A stretch of DNA of 6,906 bases from JBQCDV01 sp051960855 (GCA_051960855.1 JBQCDV010000139.1:1-6906), one strand, 5' to 3'. Shown: positions 1 to 6,590, counted from the stretch's first letter. The notes: generated by a model not told the origin, from the sequence alone. Program-made: numbers and translations.

Positions 1-405
1 CTGCTGGGTGTCGAGACCGGGCGTCGCGTTGACCGTGATGAGGAAGGCGCGGCCATCGGCGGCGACCTGTCGGGCTCCGGCTGGGCCGGGCGTGGTCGGG
101 GTGACGACGCTGGCGAGGTGGTCGACCTGCTGGAGCTGGCGGGTGGCAGTGGCGACCGCCGCCTGCGCATCGGGCGCTGTGGGGCTGAGCCCGTCCACCG
201 CCGCAGTGATCGTGGTGGTGTAGGGCGCCGTGTCCGCCAGATTGTCGAAGCCGGCGAACGACTCCATCGCACTGCCGCGGTAGTCGATCCCGAGCCGGCT
301 GAACACCGAGCTCCCGACCGCGAGCATCGCGACGGCCGCGACGAGCCACGTCAGCACGACCGACCGGCGCCGGCGGTAGAGGGTGCGCCCAAGCCTGGAA
401 AGCAT
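1..405 (-). CDS. MMPL-family (RND superfamily) membrane transporter, N-terminal 135 residues only
   Basis: Read on the minus strand from an ATG at 405-403, the frame stays open for 135 codons to the window edge, so the gene is partial at its 3' end. The protein starts MLSRLGRTLYRRRRSVVLTW, a basic cytoplasmic tail, followed by one strong hydrophobic segment (about residues 17-36). An outside-facing region then contains DYRGSAMESFAGFDNL (41-56), matching the 'D-[YF]-x-x-x-G-[ST]-[ED]-S' stretch that follows the first helix in actinobacterial MMPL proteins. Known for the family: MMPL proteins have 11-12 helices and export lipids, siderophores or drugs by proton motive force; the substrate here cannot be told. 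A GTG two codons upstream (411-409) is an alternative start. Neither has a visible Shine-Dalgarno sequence. It is divergent from rarA, with 170 nt between the chosen starts. Confidence 0.82.
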   Translation of the reverse strand, partial: MLSRLGRTLYRRRRSVVLTWLVAAVAMLAVGSSVFSRLGIDYRGSAMESFAGFDNLADTAPYTTTITAAVDGLSPTAPDAQAAVATATRQLQQVDHLASVVTPTTPGPAGARQVAADGRAFLITVNATPGLDTQQ

Positions 406-510
406 GGGCACCAGTGTGGGGGGTCGCAGCCGCGGATTGGGAGTGACGCGGGAGCGGCCAGGGGGAGTTCCGGGTCACCTCAGGGTCGGTGCTCAGGTGG
501 CAGCCGGGCC

Positions 511-544
511 CCTGCCGGCGCCCCCTCCCCGCCGAGCCGGCAGG
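511..544. promoter_or_regulatory. 9-bp perfect inverted repeat in the MMPL/rarA divergent spacer
   Basis: CCTGCCGGC (511-519) and GCCGGCAGG (536-544) are exact reverse complements separated by a 16-nt C-rich spacer. Arm centres are 25 nt apart. It lies between two divergent genes and ends 18 nt before the -10-like hexamer of rarA, where a -35 region would be. It could be an operator bound by a dimer or an RNA hairpin. No T-run follows on either strand, so an intrinsic terminator is unlikely. In such GC-rich DNA a 9-bp match is suggestive but not proof. Confidence 0.35.
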
Positions 545-562
545 TTGTGCACCCGCGCCACT

Positions 563-568
563 TACGCT
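563..568 (+). promoter_or_regulatory. -10-like hexamer for a leaderless rarA transcript
   Basis: TACGCT fits the TANNNT form of actinobacterial -10 elements and ends 7 nt before the GTG at 576, which would put the transcript start at or next to the start codon. No Shine-Dalgarno sequence precedes the GTG (CTTACGCTGCCTTCC), as expected of a leaderless mRNA. No good -35 hexamer is seen at 16-18 nt upstream. The inference rests on spacing and one hexamer only. Confidence 0.4.
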
Positions 569-575
569 GCCTTCC

Positions 576-1961
576 GTGACCGACAGCGACGCCCTCTTCG
601 AGACCGACGCCGCGCCGGCGCCCTTGGGCTCGAGCGGCAGCCTCGGCGACGCCTCGCATGCCGCCGCACCGCTCGCCGTCCGCATGCGGCCGCGCACGCT
701 GGACGAGCTCGTCGGCCAGCAGCATCTGCTCGCACCGGGCTCGCCGCTGCGCCGTTTGGTCGAGGGCGACGCGCCGATGTCGCTGATGCTGTGGGGACCT
801 CCCGGCACGGGCAAGACGACGATCGCCTACGTCGTGAGCCGGGCGACCGGACGCCGCTTCGTCGAGCTGTCGGCGGTCACCGCCGGCGTCAAGGACGTCC
901 GCAGCACGGTCGACGTCGCACGCCGGGAGCTGGCGGCGACCGGCCGGGAGACCGTGTTGTTCGTCGACGAGGTCCACCGCTTCTCCAAGACGCAGCAGGA
1001 CGCGCTTCTCCCCGCCGTCGAGAATCGCTGGGTCACTCTCGTCGCCGCGACCACCGAGAACCCGCACTTCTCCGTCGTCTCGCCGCTGCTGTCCCGCTCC
1101 CTCCTGCTCACCCTGCAGCCGCTGACCGACGACGACATCCGTCAGCTCCTCGCCCGAGCCGTCGCGGACCCGCGCGGGCTCGCGGACGGCGTTCGGGTCG
1201 ATGACGACGCGCTCGACCACCTCGTCCGCCTGGCCGGCGGCGACGCCCGACGGGCGCTGACCTATCTCGAGGCCGCGGCCGGGGCAGCGCTCAGTGACTC
1301 CCGAACGGCGTCCGCCACGGCCCCCGCCGCCGTCGACCTCGCGACGGTGGAGCGGGCGGTCGACAAGGCGGCGGTGCGCTACGACCGGGACGGGGACCAG
1401 CACTATGACGTAATCTCGGCGTTCATCAAGTCGATCCGGGGCTCGGATCCGGACGCCGCGCTGCACTACCTGGCGCGGATGGTGGAGGCGGGGGAGGACC
1501 CGCGGTTCATCGCGCGGCGACTGATGATCCACGCCAGTGAGGACATCGGCATGGCCGACCCGATGGCGCTGGTGGTCGCGACGTCGGCAGCCCAGGCGGT
1601 CGCGCTCGTCGGATGGCCGGAAGCGCGGATCATTCTGGCGCAGGCCGTGATCCATTTGGCCACAGCGCCCAAGTCCAACGCCGTCGTCGTCGCGATCAAC
1701 GAAGCCCAGGCGGACGTGCAGAGAGGCCTTATCGGTCAGGTGCCGCCACACCTGCGCGACGCGCACTACGCCGGAGCGCAGCGCATCGGACACGGCAAGG
1801 GCTACGTCTACCCACACGACCTGCCAGAGGGCGTCGCCAGCCAGCAGTACGCGCCGGACGCCGTGGATGGCCGCGACTACTACCGCCCGACGAAGCACGG
1901 CAACGAGGGGCGGATCTCGGAGCTGCTCGGGTGGATCCGCGGCATCCTGCGGTCGCGGTAG
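576..1961 (+). CDS. rarA: Replication-associated recombination protein A (RarA/MgsA), AAA+ ATPase
   Basis: Encodes 461 residues from GTG 576, a normal RarA length. The frame is open 29 codons further upstream (GTG 489), but that extension is Pro/Arg/Cys-rich and unlike the family. VTDSDALFE followed by a short linker and PLAVRMRP (32-39) is the usual N-terminus. Motifs seen: LVGQQHLL (45-52); Walker A GPPGTGKTT (74-82); Walker B LFVDEVH (128-134); sensor 1 TTEN (159-162); SRS with the likely arginine finger R174; sensor 2 GDARRA (222-227). The C-terminal half has the conserved YDRDGDQHYDVISAF (269-283) and IHASEDIGMADP (318-329), the tetramerisation region of the family. Known: RarA/MgsA (relative of eukaryotic WRNIP1) acts in the cytoplasm at stalled or gapped forks and single-stranded DNA ends. 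Nothing looks truncated or mutated. Likely transcribed alone, as both neighbours are on the other strand. Confidence 0.95.
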   Translation: MTDSDALFETDAAPAPLGSSGSLGDASHAAAPLAVRMRPRTLDELVGQQHLLAPGSPLRRLVEGDAPMSLMLWGPPGTGKTTIAYVVSRATGRRFVELSAVTAGVKDVRSTVDVARRELAATGRETVLFVDEVHRFSKTQQDALLPAVENRWVTLVAATTENPHFSVVSPLLSRSLLLTLQPLTDDDIRQLLARAVADPRGLADGVRVDDDALDHLVRLAGGDARRALTYLEAAAGAALSDSRTASATAPAAVDLATVERAVDKAAVRYDRDGDQHYDVISAFIKSIRGSDPDAALHYLARMVEAGEDPRFIARRLMIHASEDIGMADPMALVVATSAAQAVALVGWPEARIILAQAVIHLATAPKSNAVVVAINEAQADVQRGLIGQVPPHLRDAHYAGAQRIGHGKGYVYPHDLPEGVASQQYAPDAVDGRDYYRPTKHGNEGRISELLGWIRGILRSR

Positions 1962-1966
1962 CCGCC

Positions 1967-2404
1967 TCATCCGACCCTCGGATACTCGATGTCGCGCAGG
2001 ATGCTCGCGTAGCCATAGGACGGCCGTCCCGTTGCCTTGATGGCGTGCCGTGCCAGGCGGAGAGACCAGCGGCAGCAGGCGATCGTCTCCGGACTGTCGC
2101 GACCGCGGCTGAGCGCGACGCTCGAGGTCCAGAAGAGCAGGACGGTCAGCAGGCCTTCCAGGCCCAACCGCTCCATCGGCGCGAGCGGCTCGTTGTCAGG
2201 GTCGATCGCGGTCAGCAGGTCGTCGTCGTCGAGCCAGGTCGGCGGCAGCTGCGCAGCGGCCTCGCGGATGACGACCGCGCGGACGGCGTCGCTGGCCTTC
2301 ACGCTGCTGGACCGCCGGCTGGCGAGGAAGTCGTCGAGCAGGTCGGCCGCCGACGGTCGAGGGCACGAGGGCGGCCTGGCCGAGGGGTGGGGGTTGGCGG
2401 TCAT
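1967..2404 (-). CDS. Conserved-looking protein of unknown function, 145 residues
   Basis: I do not recognise the family. The ATG at 2404 opens a frame of 145 codons in which nearly every third position is G or C, the pattern of the confirmed genes here; the overlapping plus-strand frame gives low-complexity Arg/Ser protein instead. Residues 1-20 are Pro/Ser/Arg-rich and probably disordered. From about 21 the protein looks helical and soluble: DLLDDFLASRR (21-31), then SVKASDAVRAVVIREAAAQL, then an acidic stretch WLDDDD (57-62). LGLEGLLTVLLFWTSSVAL (about 81-99) is hydrophobic and could be a buried helix or one membrane segment. Adjacent cysteines (CC, about 110-111) lie further on. Its stop is 5 nt from the rarA stop (convergent), with no terminator between. 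No Shine-Dalgarno is seen upstream. No function is inferred. Confidence 0.72.
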   Translation of the reverse strand: MTANPHPSARPPSCPRPSAADLLDDFLASRRSSSVKASDAVRAVVIREAAAQLPPTWLDDDDLLTAIDPDNEPLAPMERLGLEGLLTVLLFWTSSVALSRGRDSPETIACCRWSLRLARHAIKATGRPSYGYASILRDIEYPRVG

Positions 2405-2426
2405 GCAGACAACAGAGCAAACGCGA

Positions 2427-2439
2427 CTGACAGAGTCAG
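2427..2439. promoter_or_regulatory. Small palindrome CTGAC-AGA-GTCAG upstream of the 145-residue gene
   Basis: Five-base arms CTGAC (2427-2431) and GTCAG (2435-2439) are exact reverse complements around AGA. The site lies 22 nt upstream of the minus-strand ATG at 2404, in a spacer between divergent genes, a typical operator position. It contains the heptamer GACAGAG, which recurs in both copies of the 20-bp direct repeat further along the same spacer. A protein-binding site is possible; the arm length alone is weak evidence. Confidence 0.25.
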
Positions 2440-2463
2440 GTGGACCGGAGCTACGGCGCGGTC

Positions 2464-2487
2464 GGTAAGGGGCAGGGGGGTCTTACC
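2464..2487. promoter_or_regulatory. Inverted repeat GGTAAG / CTTACC with a G-rich centre
   Basis: GGTAAG (2464-2469) and CTTACC (2482-2487) are exact reverse complements around a 12-nt G-rich centre. They lie directly before the first copy of the 20-bp direct repeat. It may form a short hairpin or a protein site. There is no T-run in either direction to make it an intrinsic terminator. Confidence 0.25.
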
Positions 2488-2489
2488 TT

Positions 2490-2557
2490 GCCTGCTCGGC
2501 GACAGAGGGGTCACGGCCGCGCAGGGACAAGCCCCCGGCCTGCTCGGCGACAGAGGG
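2490..2557. repeat. Perfect 20-bp direct repeat, two copies 48 nt apart
   Basis: Copies at 2490-2509 and 2538-2557 are identical: GCCTGCTCGGCGACAGAGGG. Starts are 48 nt apart and the 28 nt between differ from the repeat. A 20-of-20 match in non-coding DNA is well beyond chance even at this GC content. The second copy overlaps the expected -35 region of the DUF948 gene promoter. Alternatives are twin regulator sites, or two copies of a short dispersed repeat of this genome; one window cannot separate them. Confidence 0.7.
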
Positions 2558-2579
2558 CGAAGCGGCGGCAGGATAGGGT
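2547..2579 (+). promoter_or_regulatory. Candidate promoter of the DUF948-alaS transcription unit
   Basis: GCGACA (2547-2552), four of six matches to TTGACA, lies 16 nt before CAGGAT (2569-2574), an actinobacterial-type -10. An overlapping TAGGGT (2574-2579) is an alternative -10, but then its distance to GCGACA is 21 nt, which is long. Either would give a leader of roughly 30-40 nt ending in the Shine-Dalgarno GGAGA at 2606-2610. The -35 candidate lies inside the second copy of the 20-bp direct repeat, so the repeat could affect expression. Confidence 0.33.
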
Positions 2580-2616
2580 TCCAGCCGTCTGTCGGCCCGA
2601 CCTGCGGAGAGTGACG

Positions 2617-3051
2617 ATGTCCATCGGAGAGCTCGCTGGCCTCATCGCCGCGCTCGCCTTCCTGCTGCTCGTCGGCGTGCTGGCGGTGCCGCTGCTCAAA
2701 CTCAGCAGGGTGTTCGACGAGGCCCGGGGCCTCGTGCGCGGCGTGACCGACCAGACCGTGCCGCTGCTCGGCGAGGTCACCACCACAGTGACCCACACCA
2801 ACGCCCAGCTCGTGCGCGTCGACGCGATCACCTCCAACGTCCAGACGGTCAGCACCAACATCTCGGCGCTGACCAGCCTGTTCGCCGCCACGCTCGGCAG
2901 TCCGGCGATAAAGGTCGCCGCGTTCACCTACGGCGTGCGCACCGCGCTGAAGGACCGCAACCACAAGGACGTCGAGCGCCGGGTCAAGGACCAGATCAAG
3001 GCCGACCGCGCCGCCCAGAAGGCCGCCCGCCGCGGCGCCCACCAGGCCTGA
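2617..3051 (+). CDS. DUF948-domain membrane-anchored protein
   Basis: Encodes 144 residues. ATG 2617 was chosen because GGAGA (2606-2610) sits 6 nt before it; GTG 2611 in the same frame is too close to that site. One N-terminal membrane helix (about residues 5-27, GLIAALAFLLLVGVLAVPLL) precedes a long amphipathic, probably coiled-coil stretch. This contains VTDQTVPLLGEVTTTV (43-58), then RVDAITSNVQTVSTNISALTSLFA (67-90) and GSPAIKVAAFTYGVR (94-108). The C-terminus (from about 112) is strongly basic and Ala-rich. This is the pattern I know from actinobacterial DUF948 proteins encoded before alaS. No biochemical role is established; one helix plus coiled coil suggests a peripheral scaffold at the inner face of the membrane (inference). 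It leads a probable operon, with 19 nt to the next gene. Confidence 0.85.
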   Translation: MSIGELAGLIAALAFLLLVGVLAVPLLKLSRVFDEARGLVRGVTDQTVPLLGEVTTTVTHTNAQLVRVDAITSNVQTVSTNISALTSLFAATLGSPAIKVAAFTYGVRTALKDRNHKDVERRVKDQIKADRAAQKAARRGAHQA

Positions 3052-3070
3052 GCGGAAGGCACCAGACACC

Positions 3071-3349
3071 ATGAAGCGCATCTTCTGGGTCGCCCTCGGC
3101 GCCACCGCCGGCGTCCTCATCGTCCGCCGCATCACACAGACCGCGCAGGCCTACACGCCGGCCGGTCTCGCCCAGTCCGTCAACGGCCTCGGCGACGCGA
3201 TCCGGGACTTCGCCGACCGGGTCAGCGAGGCGATGTCGGAGCGGGAGCTCGCCCTGCGCGAGGCCCTCACCGCCGACGCCGCCAACCTCACGCCGGAGCT
3301 CGCGCAGGAAATCCTTCGCAATCCGGCCCTCGGTGACCGCAACCTGTAA
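3071..3349 (+). CDS. Small membrane-associated protein, DUF6167-like
   Basis: Encodes 92 residues from ATG 3071. GGAAGG at 3054-3059 is an 11-nt-distant, rather remote Shine-Dalgarno. The N-terminus MKRIFWVALGATAGVLIVRR is a short hydrophobic helix with basic flanks. An amphipathic stretch SVNGLGDAIRDFADRVSEAM (36-55) and an acidic, Ala/Leu-rich helix follow. Actinobacteria often carry such a protein (annotated DUF6167) between the DUF948 gene and alaS, and both sequence shape and position agree; the family name is from memory of the pattern. The protein is longer than some homologues, with a tail LTPELAQEILRNPALGDRNL. Function unknown. It is probably co-transcribed with its neighbours (19 nt upstream gap, 38 nt before alaS). 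Confidence 0.78.
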   Translation: MKRIFWVALGATAGVLIVRRITQTAQAYTPAGLAQSVNGLGDAIRDFADRVSEAMSERELALREALTADAANLTPELAQEILRNPALGDRNL

Positions 3350-3387
3350 GTCCACACCGACGACAACGAGATAGGGACTTCCTCAGC

Positions 3388-6072
3388 ATGGAGACGGCAG
3401 AGATCCGCCGACGCTGGCTGCGCTTCTTCGAGAGCAAGGGCCACGCCGTCGTGCCGAGCGCTCCGCTGCCCTACGAGGATCCCAACCTGCTGTTCGTCAA
3501 CGCGGGCATGGTGCCCTTCAAGCCGTACTTCCTCGGGCAGGAGACTCCGCCCTACCAGCGCGCGACCAGCGTGCAGAAGTGCGTGCGCACCCTCGACATC
3601 GACGAGGTCGGCAAGACCAGCCGCCACGGCTCGTTCTTCCAGATGAACGGCAACTTCTCCTTCGGCGACTACTTCAAAGAGGGCGCCATCGAATACGCCT
3701 GGGAGCTGGTCACCGGCTCGCAGGACAATGGCGGCTTCGGCCTGGACGAGTCCAAGCTCTGGGTGACGGTCTACCTCGACGACGACGAGGCGATCGCGCT
3801 CTGGAAGAAGATCGCGGGCCTGCCCGACGAGCGCATCGTCCGCCGCGGCAAGAAGGACAACTACTGGCACATGGGCGTGCCGGGCCCCGGCGGCCCGTGC
3901 TCGGAGATCTACCTGGACCGCGGGCCGGAGTACGGCCCCGACGGCGGCCCGGAGGTCGACGAGGACCGGTTCATGGAGTTCTGGAACCTCGTCTTCATGC
4001 AGTACGAGCTCACCGCGGTCCGGTCCAAGGAGGACTTCGACGTCCGCGGCGAGCTGCCCGCCAAGAACATCGACACCGGCATGGGTCTAGAGCGGATGGC
4101 CAGCAGCCTGCAGGGCGTCGACAACCTCTACGAGATCGACGAGGTCTTCCCAGTCCTCGACCGCGCGGCTGAGCTCTCCGGCAAGCGCTACGGCGCGAAC
4201 GGCGCAGACGACGTCCGCCTGCGCGTCGTGGCTGACCACGTCCGCACCGGCCTGATGCTGATGGCCGATGGCGTGATCCCTAGCAACGAGGGCCGCGGCT
4301 ATGTGCTGCGCCGGATGCTGCGCCGCACCGTCCGGGCGATGCGCCTGCTCGGTGTGGAGGGCGCGACGCTGCCCGAGTTGCTGCCGGTCTCACGCGACGC
4401 GATGAAGGCGTCCTACCCGGAGGTCGAGACCGACTACGGCCGCATCTCGAGCTATGCATATGCGGAGGAGGAGACCTTCCTCGGCACGCTCAAGGCGGGC
4501 ACGACGATCCTCGACACCGCGGTGGCCGAGACCAAGGCGTCCGGCGGCAGCAAGCTGTCCGGCGAGCGTGCCTTCCAGCTGCACGACACCTACGGCTTTC
4601 CGATCGATCTGACCCTCGAGATGGCCGCCGAGCAGGGGGTCGCGGTCGACGAGGAGGGCTTCCGCCGCCTCATGACCGAGCAGCGGCAGCGGGCCAAGGA
4701 GGACGCGCGGGCCAAGAAGACCGGCCACGCCGACCTCTCGGCCTACCGCGAGGTCGCGGACTCCGCGGGCAAGCCGATCGTCTTCACCGGCTACGACGAG
4801 GTCACCACCGACACCGTCATCGTCGGCCTGGTCAGCGGCGGCGTCGGAGTCCCCGCCGCGCACGCGGGCGACGAGGTCGAGGTGGTGCTCGCGCACACGC
4901 CGTTCTACGCCGAGGCCGGTGGCCAGCTCGCCGACGCTGGCCGCATCACGGCCGACACGGGCGCGATCATCGAGGTCGACGACGTCCAGGCGCCCATCAC
5001 CGGGCTGACCGTCCACCGCGGCCGCGTCGTCGGCGGCGAGGTGCAGGTCGGCACGCCGGTGCAGGCCCAGGTCGACGTCGAACGCCGCCGCGCCATCAGC
5101 CGAGCGCACACGGCTACCCACCTGGTGCACAAGGGGTTCCGCGAGGCACTCGGAGAGTCGGCGACCCAGGCCGGCTCGGAAAACGCGCCTGGCCGTTTCC
5201 GCTTCGACTTCTCGGCCCCCGGTGCCGTCCCGCCGAGCGTGCTCGCCGACGTCGAGGCTCGGGTCAACGCCGTGCTCATCGACGACCTCGAGGTGCACGC
5301 CGAGATCATGAGCCAGGCGCAGGCGCGCGAGGTCGGGGCGATGGCGCTCTTCGGTGAGAAGTACGGCGACCGCGTCCGTGTCGTGTCCGTCGGCGACTGG
5401 GCTCGTGAGCTGTGTGGTGGCACGCACGCGCAGCGCTCCGGCCAGCTCGGTCTGGTCAAGCTGCTGGGGGAGTCCTCCATCGGTGCCGGCGTCCGCCGCG
5501 TCGAGGCGCTGGTGGGTCACGACGCCTATCAGTTCCTGGCCCGGGAGCACGCTCTCGTCGGACAGCTCACCGAGCTCGTCCACGCGCGCGCGGAGGAGCT
5601 CCCGGAGCGGATCTCCGGCATGGTCAGCCGGCTCCGTGACGCGGAGAAGGAGATCGACCGCATGCGCTCGGGCCAGGTGCTCGCCGCGGCCGGTGGTCTC
5701 GCGTCGAACCCGACCGATGTCTTTGGCGTCGCGGTCGTCACCCACGAGGCGCCGCGCGGCACCACCGCTGACGACCTGCGGAAGCTCGCGCTCGACGTCC
5801 GCAACCGCCTCGGCCAGCAGCGTCCCTCGGTCGTGGCCGTGTCCGCGGTCAACAACGACCGGCCGGTCGTCGTGGTCGCGGTCAACGAGCTCGGTCGGGA
5901 GTGGGGCGTCAAGGCCGGCGAGCTGGTGCGAACCGCGGCCCAGACCCTCGGCGGTGGCGGCGGCGGCAAGGACGACGTGGCCCAGGGCGGCGGCACTGAC
6001 GCCTCCAAGGTCGGCGACGCTCTCCGTGCCGTCGAGCACGCCGTCGGTCAGCGGGTCACCGGCTCCGCGTGA
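3388..6072 (+). CDS. alaS: Alanyl-tRNA synthetase
   Basis: Encodes 894 residues, a full-length class II alanyl-tRNA synthetase that charges tRNA-Ala with alanine in the cytoplasm. Start ATG 3388 gives the usual METAEIRRRWLRFFESKGH; TAGGGA (3372-3377) is the Shine-Dalgarno candidate. Aminoacylation core: motif 2 region TSRHGSFFQMNGNFSFGDYF (77-96), WNLVFMQYE (199-207), motif 3 GMGLERM (231-237). The tRNA-recognition helical domain follows to about 450. The editing domain, which removes mischarged Ser/Gly, has the zinc ligands of HTATH (574-578) and CGGTH (676-680), both intact, and GESSIGAGVRRVEALVG (694-710). The C-terminal C-Ala domain is present, with its glycine run GGGGGGKDD (855-863). 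No frameshift or missing catalytic residue is seen. It is last in the DUF948/DUF6167-like/alaS run; no T-box or long leader precedes it. Confidence 0.98.
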   Translation: METAEIRRRWLRFFESKGHAVVPSAPLPYEDPNLLFVNAGMVPFKPYFLGQETPPYQRATSVQKCVRTLDIDEVGKTSRHGSFFQMNGNFSFGDYFKEGAIEYAWELVTGSQDNGGFGLDESKLWVTVYLDDDEAIALWKKIAGLPDERIVRRGKKDNYWHMGVPGPGGPCSEIYLDRGPEYGPDGGPEVDEDRFMEFWNLVFMQYELTAVRSKEDFDVRGELPAKNIDTGMGLERMASSLQGVDNLYEIDEVFPVLDRAAELSGKRYGANGADDVRLRVVADHVRTGLMLMADGVIPSNEGRGYVLRRMLRRTVRAMRLLGVEGATLPELLPVSRDAMKASYPEVETDYGRISSYAYAEEETFLGTLKAGTTILDTAVAETKASGGSKLSGERAFQLHDTYGFPIDLTLEMAAEQGVAVDEEGFRRLMTEQRQRAKEDARAKKTGHADLSAYREVADSAGKPIVFTGYDEVTTDTVIVGLVSGGVGVPAAHAGDEVEVVLAHTPFYAEAGGQLADAGRITADTGAIIEVDDVQAPITGLTVHRGRVVGGEVQVGTPVQAQVDVERRRAISRAHTATHLVHKGFREALGESATQAGSENAPGRFRFDFSAPGAVPPSVLADVEARVNAVLIDDLEVHAEIMSQAQAREVGAMALFGEKYGDRVRVVSVGDWARELCGGTHAQRSGQLGLVKLLGESSIGAGVRRVEALVGHDAYQFLAREHALVGQLTELVHARAEELPERISGMVSRLRDAEKEIDRMRSGQVLAAAGGLASNPTDVFGVAVVTHEAPRGTTADDLRKLALDVRNRLGQQRPSVVAVSAVNNDRPVVVVAVNELGREWGVKAGELVRTAAQTLGGGGGGKDDVAQGGGTDASKVGDALRAVEHAVGQRVTGSA

Positions 6073-6215
6073 CACTTGCGTCCGCTCGCGCGGGCAGCAG
6101 CGTCGGCGTCTGCGAGTGCGGAAGCGGCATGACCTCCCCGAACGGCGTCGCGTCCCAGCCCGCCGTCGTCGCCTCGTCTGGCCGGCGCGTGGTACTTGGC
6201 TCGGCACTCAGGTCG
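6073..6215. other. Spacer after alaS, no gene or clear terminator
   Basis: No credible coding sequence starts here. A weak pairing CACTTGCG (6073-6080) with TGCGAGTG (6111-6118) includes two G-T wobbles, a 30-nt loop and no T-run, so I do not call an intrinsic terminator. The alaS transcript may therefore run into the tandem array downstream. The short open frames here, on both strands, run into the repeats and look non-coding. Confidence 0.5.
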
Positions 6216-6264
6216 CTCGCGCGTGCGTCGGTGGTTGCAGAGCAGCCAGGAGTGCCCGCGCGAG
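6216..6264. repeat. Array hairpin, copy 1 (diverged, with a compensatory pair)
   Basis: Left arm CTCGCGCGTGCG (6216-6227), inner stem GGTTGC/GCAGCC (6233-6238 with 6242-6247) around AGA, right arm TGCCCGCGCGAG (6253-6264). Compared with later copies, the seventh left-arm base is C instead of T and its partner is G instead of A, so pairing is kept. One mismatch (T6224 with C6256) and one G-T wobble remain. Confidence 0.7.
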
Positions 6265-6367
6265 GGCCGAGGGTGGTGCCGGCTGCGGGGCGACTGGCTG
6301 CGGGGGAGCTGGTGGCGGCGGCGCGGATCGGCGGTGGGCGGTGACGCGTGCGGTGGCGGGTGGCCGT

Positions 6368-6416
6368 CTCGCGTGTGCATCGGTGGTTGCAGAGCAGCCA
6401 GGAGTGCACACGCCAG
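6368..6416. repeat. Array hairpin, copy 2
   Basis: Left arm CTCGCGTGTGCA (6368-6379) pairs with TGCACACGCCAG (6405-6416) at 11 of 12 positions; C6414 is the mismatch. The inner stem GGTTGC/GCAGCC around AGA is unchanged, with one G-T wobble. The 5-nt internal loops are symmetrical (TCGGT and AGGAG). Confidence 0.75.
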
Positions 6417-6518
6417 GGCCAATGGTGGTGCGGCCTGCGGGGCGACTGGCTGCCGTGGAGCTGGTGGCGGCGGCGCGCTACGGCGGTGGGCGTGACGCGT
6501 GCGGTGTTGGGTTGCCGT

Positions 6519-6567
6519 CTCGCGTGTGCATCGGTGGTTGCAGAGCAGCCAGGAGTGCACACACGAG
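6519..6567. repeat. Array hairpin, copy 3
   Basis: Left arm CTCGCGTGTGCA (6519-6530) pairs with TGCACACACGAG (6556-6567) at 11 of 12 positions; A6563 is the mismatch. The inner 39 nt are identical to copy 2. Confidence 0.75.
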
Positions 6568-6590
6568 GGCCGATGGTGGTGCGGCCGGTC

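Noticed and set aside
8..579. Plus-strand open frames in the first 580 bases
   Set aside because: They lie antisense to the MMPL gene and extend into the spacer. The minus-strand frame has a coherent N-terminus with membrane helix and MMPL motif; the plus frames do not.
480..1970. 496-codon open frame on the minus strand over rarA
   Set aside because: Same cause: antisense of rarA, with no family motif, while the plus frame has every AAA+ motif in order.
2401..3135. 244-codon minus-strand frame over the DUF948 gene
   Set aside because: Antisense of the DUF948 gene; its repeated LSPSR peptides simply reflect the 20-bp direct repeat in the spacer.
6073..6118. Possible terminator hairpin after alaS
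   Set aside because: 8-bp pairing with two wobbles, a 30-nt loop and no T-run on either strand; not distinguishable from chance pairing.
4390..6207. 605-codon open frame on the minus strand inside alaS
   Set aside because: Shadow of alaS: a long antisense frame is usual in DNA with this third-position GC. Its translation is Arg/Asp/Val-rich low-complexity without domain motifs, while the plus frame is clearly AlaRS.
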